Shown piece after piece: positions 61,422 through 64,000 of a DNA stretch of 64,000 nt (its first letter is position 1; every line of letters begins with the position of its first letter). The DNA is taken from positions 1 to 64,000 of the forward strand of contig CAIUTB010000147.1 of the NCBI GenBank assembly GCA_903901975.1. The letters run 5' to 3'. This stretch comes from an uncultured Bacteroidales bacterium. Its GTDB lineage: Bacteria; Bacteroidota; Bacteroidia; Bacteroidales; Paludibacteraceae. A program made the translations under genes and the position numbers. The notes below the pieces were generated by a model, which was not told the origin of the DNA, did no database searches, and was given only the letters and a program-made list of their open reading frames with translations.

Positions 61422-64000
61422 ATGGAAATGAAATCATATCAGCAGGGCGTAATAAACGATTTATCAGATTTTATTGCAGAACTGGAAAAGACAGAACAAT
61501 TAAATGCTGCTTTCTCACGGTTTTGGGAAAGTAAAGGAATTGTTTTGCAAACATTGGAAGATAAACATTTAAAACCGTACGATAATTCGATTAAAGGTAT
61601 ACCGCGTGTTACAGTGAAAGTTCCTACTGCCGGAGGTAAAACGTTTATAGCATGTAATGCACTGAAGCCCATTTTCGACAGTTTTCCTCCCGAAAATTTG
61701 AAAGTTGTTGTCTGGTTTGTACCTTCCGATACAATTCTGAAACAAACTTATAATAGACTTAACGACCCGAGTGATCCATATCGTCAGAAGATTGACAGTC
61801 ATTTTGGAAGTGCAGTAAAAGTGTATAATAAAGAAAATTTGTTGTTTGGACAAGGATTTAATCCTGTGGAAGTGAAAGAACAACTCAGCATTTTGGTATT
61901 AAGTATTCAGTCATTTGTTGAAACCGTTCGACAAGGTGCACCACGTGCCTATCGCCAAAATGAAAACCTTGCGGAATTTCCCAAAACATTTCAATATCCA
62001 CATAAATTGCTACCCGATATTGACGAAACAGCATTGATTCAAGTTATCTCACAATTAAATCCGGTAATAATAATTGACGAAAGTCATAATTTTGAAGCTG
62101 ATTTACGAATTGACTTGCTCAACAACATCAATCCGAGCTTTATTTTTGATTTAACTGCTACACCTCGTGATAAAGGAAATATCATAAGTTTTGTAGATGC
62201 TATGAAGTTGAAAAAGGACAACATGGTTAAATTACCCATTATTGTTTACAACCAACCAGATACGAATGAAGTGATTACCAGTGCTATTCAACTTCAGAAA
62301 ACACTTGAAGCGAGAGCAAAAATAGAAGAAGCAGAAGGTGGGAAATATATTCGTCCTATCGTGTTGTTTCAGGCACAACCTAAAAGTAATGATGACAATG
62401 TAACATTTGAAAAAATCAAAACCCAATTAGTTGAAATAGGTATTCCCGAACATCAAATAAAAATAAAAACAGCACAAAAAGATGAAATTAAGAATATCAA
62501 CTTAATGAGTCGTGATTGTGAAATTCGTTTTATCATTACAGTAAATGCACTGAAAGAAGGTTGGGACTGTCCTTTTGCATATATTTTGGCATCTTTGGCA
62601 AATAAAACCTCCTCTATTGATGTTGAACAAATTTTGGGTAGAATACTTCGTTTGCCATATGTCACAAAACACAAACAAGATTTATTAAATCTATCATACG
62701 TTTTTACTTCGTCTGCTAACTTTTTAGCTACTCTTGAACGTATTAAAGCCAGTTTGAACAATGAGGGCTTTAGTTCAAAGGATTTTAGATCAAAAAATAA
62801 CTATGTAGAAGTTGAATCTACACCTATCTCACAACCATTAGGTAATCCAGATTTATTTAGTAACCCTGAAAATGGAACAGGATTAAATAACGAGCTCACA
62901 ATAAATTCAGAAATTGAAATTAATGTTGAAACTATTAAGGAGTTAACTGAGCTGGAAAAATCACAAAATCAAACAGATGAATTGATTGATTTTGCAATTA
63001 ATACAAACGAAACATATACGCAAACAATTGAAGAACTTGAAAAAGAAGAAAATTTAATACCATCTGAATTAATGGACAAAATAAAATCATATCCAATTGT
63101 AGAGTCGTTAAAAAACGAGGTAAAAGGAATAAAACTTCCATCCTTTCATAAAAAAGTCATTCAAACTTCAGTTTTTGAAACTGGTGGCACATATATTCCG
63201 TTGACAAAGAAATTATTGCTCGATGGTTTCAATTTGAGTATAGAAGACCATAAAATAGAGTTTACGAGAACATCTTCGTTGATGTATGAAATTGATTTGG
63301 TTGAAGGACGTAAGGATGAATATGTACCTGAATATAGGAAAGTTGCCGATGGAGTAAAAGATGTTTTTGTTGAATATATAAGTACATTGTCACCCGAAGG
63401 AAAAATAAATCAATTAGCAAATCGTTTGGCTCAACAGGTTAGGAGTAACGATGAAATAGTGGAACCTCAGATTATTGAATATATCAAAAAAACAATCGAA
63501 GGACTAAATAGTGAAAAAATAGCAGAAATATCAGGAGATATATATTTCTTCTCAAATCTTGTTAAATCAAAAATCCAGTCATTAACCGATAAATATGCAG
63601 AAAAACAATTTGAAACTTTACTTGCCAAAGGTACTGTTATTTGTAAGGAAACCTATGAGTTTCAAAAGAAAATCAGCCCAAACAAAACAGTGCAGGGGAT
63701 TACTAAAAACTTGTATGTAGAAGAAGGCGAAATGAATGATTTCGAGAAAAAAGTAATTAATGAAGTGGCTAATTTGGATAGCGTGGTTTTTTGGCATCGT
63801 AATTTGGAAAGAGGAAAAGGATTTCAATTAAATGGATTTATAAATCATTATCCAGATTTCATTGTGAAAATGAAAAATGGTATGATAATCTTAATTGAAA
63901 CAAAAGGAGACCACTTAGATGGTTCGGATAGTTCACAAAAAATACGTCTTGGTAAAGAATGGGCTAATAAAGCAGGTGAAAACTATCGCTATTTTATGGT
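61422..64000 (+). CDS. res: Type III restriction enzyme, helicase-nuclease subunit (Res), 3' end outside the window
   Basis: Open from ATG 61422 to the window edge, at least 859 residues. Superfamily II helicase motifs in order: Walker A PTAGGKT (68-74), DESH (219-222), TAT near 248, and QILGRILRLPY (motif VI, about 403). The C-terminal endonuclease domain has P811-D812...E826-T-K828 (YPDFIVKMKNGMIILIETKGDH), the PD-(D/E)XK core. Res cleaves DNA after ATP-driven sliding between two inversely oriented Mod sites. The frame is intact throughout; only the last few tens of residues are missing. It starts 2 nt after the mod stop. Confidence 0.93.
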   Translation, partial: MEMKSYQQGVINDLSDFIAELEKTEQLNAAFSRFWESKGIVLQTLEDKHLKPYDNSIKGIPRVTVKVPTAGGKTFIACNALKPIFDSFPPENLKVVVWFVPSDTILKQTYNRLNDPSDPYRQKIDSHFGSAVKVYNKENLLFGQGFNPVEVKEQLSILVLSIQSFVETVRQGAPRAYRQNENLAEFPKTFQYPHKLLPDIDETALIQVISQLNPVIIIDESHNFEADLRIDLLNNINPSFIFDLTATPRDKGNIISFVDAMKLKKDNMVKLPIIVYNQPDTNEVITSAIQLQKTLEARAKIEEAEGGKYIRPIVLFQAQPKSNDDNVTFEKIKTQLVEIGIPEHQIKIKTAQKDEIKNINLMSRDCEIRFIITVNALKEGWDCPFAYILASLANKTSSIDVEQILGRILRLPYVTKHKQDLLNLSYVFTSSANFLATLERIKASLNNEGFSSKDFRSKNNYVEVESTPISQPLGNPDLFSNPENGTGLNNELTINSEIEINVETIKELTELEKSQNQTDELIDFAINTNETYTQTIEELEKEENLIPSELMDKIKSYPIVESLKNEVKGIKLPSFHKKVIQTSVFETGGTYIPLTKKLLLDGFNLSIEDHKIEFTRTSSLMYEIDLVEGRKDEYVPEYRKVADGVKDVFVEYISTLSPEGKINQLANRLAQQVRSNDEIVEPQIIEYIKKTIEGLNSEKIAEISGDIYFFSNLVKSKIQSLTDKYAEKQFETLLAKGTVICKETYEFQKKISPNKTVQGITKNLYVEEGEMNDFEKKVINEVANLDSVVFWHRNLERGKGFQLNGFINHYPDFIVKMKNGMIILIETKGDHLDGSDSSQKIRLGKEWANKAGENYRYFM

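Overview
The window reads as a chromosome segment of a Bacteroidota bacterium, most likely of the order Bacteroidales and reminiscent of environmental Paludibacter-like genomes. Four things point there: promoter -7 boxes of the TAnnTTTG type ahead of many genes; secreted proteins ending in type IX secretion (T9SS) sorting domains; an ATP synthase operon in the order atpD-atpC-(small membrane gene)-atpB-atpE-atpF-atpH-atpA-atpG; and a trp operon in the order trpB-trpE-trpG-trpD. The genus is inference.

Layout. 0-3 kb: tail of an upstream gene, a DUF456 membrane protein, a patatin-like phospholipase and an aspartate-type aminotransferase. 3-8.3 kb: three consecutive secreted endonuclease I paralogues. 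8.5-11 kb: a glutamyl-endopeptidase-like S9 peptidase. 11.4-13.8 kb: an AT-rich damaged restriction-modification locus with a methyltransferase cut off after motif I, a small ORF, a PD-(D/E)XK-like gene and a 5'-truncated TdeIII-family endonuclease, followed by a cluster of palindromes. 14.2-16 kb: a MORN protein, an unknown exported protein and tRNA-Phe. 16-20 kb: an EamA transporter, a MlaE/MlaF ABC pair and exonuclease III. 20-30 kb: a lipoprotein, a small ORF plus TonB-dependent receptor, class I fumarase, topoisomerase IV subunit A and glycyl-tRNA synthetase. 30-39.3 kb: a 2263-residue T9SS beta-helix protein, a DUF2807 lipoprotein and a second secreted protein sharing a domain with the giant. 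40-47.7 kb: the F-type ATP synthase operon. 47.8-54 kb: NhaD antiporter and the trp operon, with a readable WWW leader peptide and attenuator. 54-56 kb: an LTA-synthase-like sulfatase. 56-64 kb: a defence or mobile region with an integrase remnant, a frameshifted ORF6N gene, DUF1016 and KilA-N genes separated by duplicated fragments, three hairpins, and a type III restriction-modification pair (mod, and res running off the end).

The most unusual signal is a dispersed palindromic repeat (core CCCCTAAAGGGG) in the atp and trp operons and around fumarase. Copies after stop codons read in one orientation and copies at gene starts in the other. In trpB, trpE and trpG the start copy lies inside the reading frame and encodes the shared peptide NSPLGVGG. 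In trpG a 3' copy also supplies the stop codon. trpE and trpG additionally share a duplicated segment of about 125 bp covering the 5' untranslated region and first codons.
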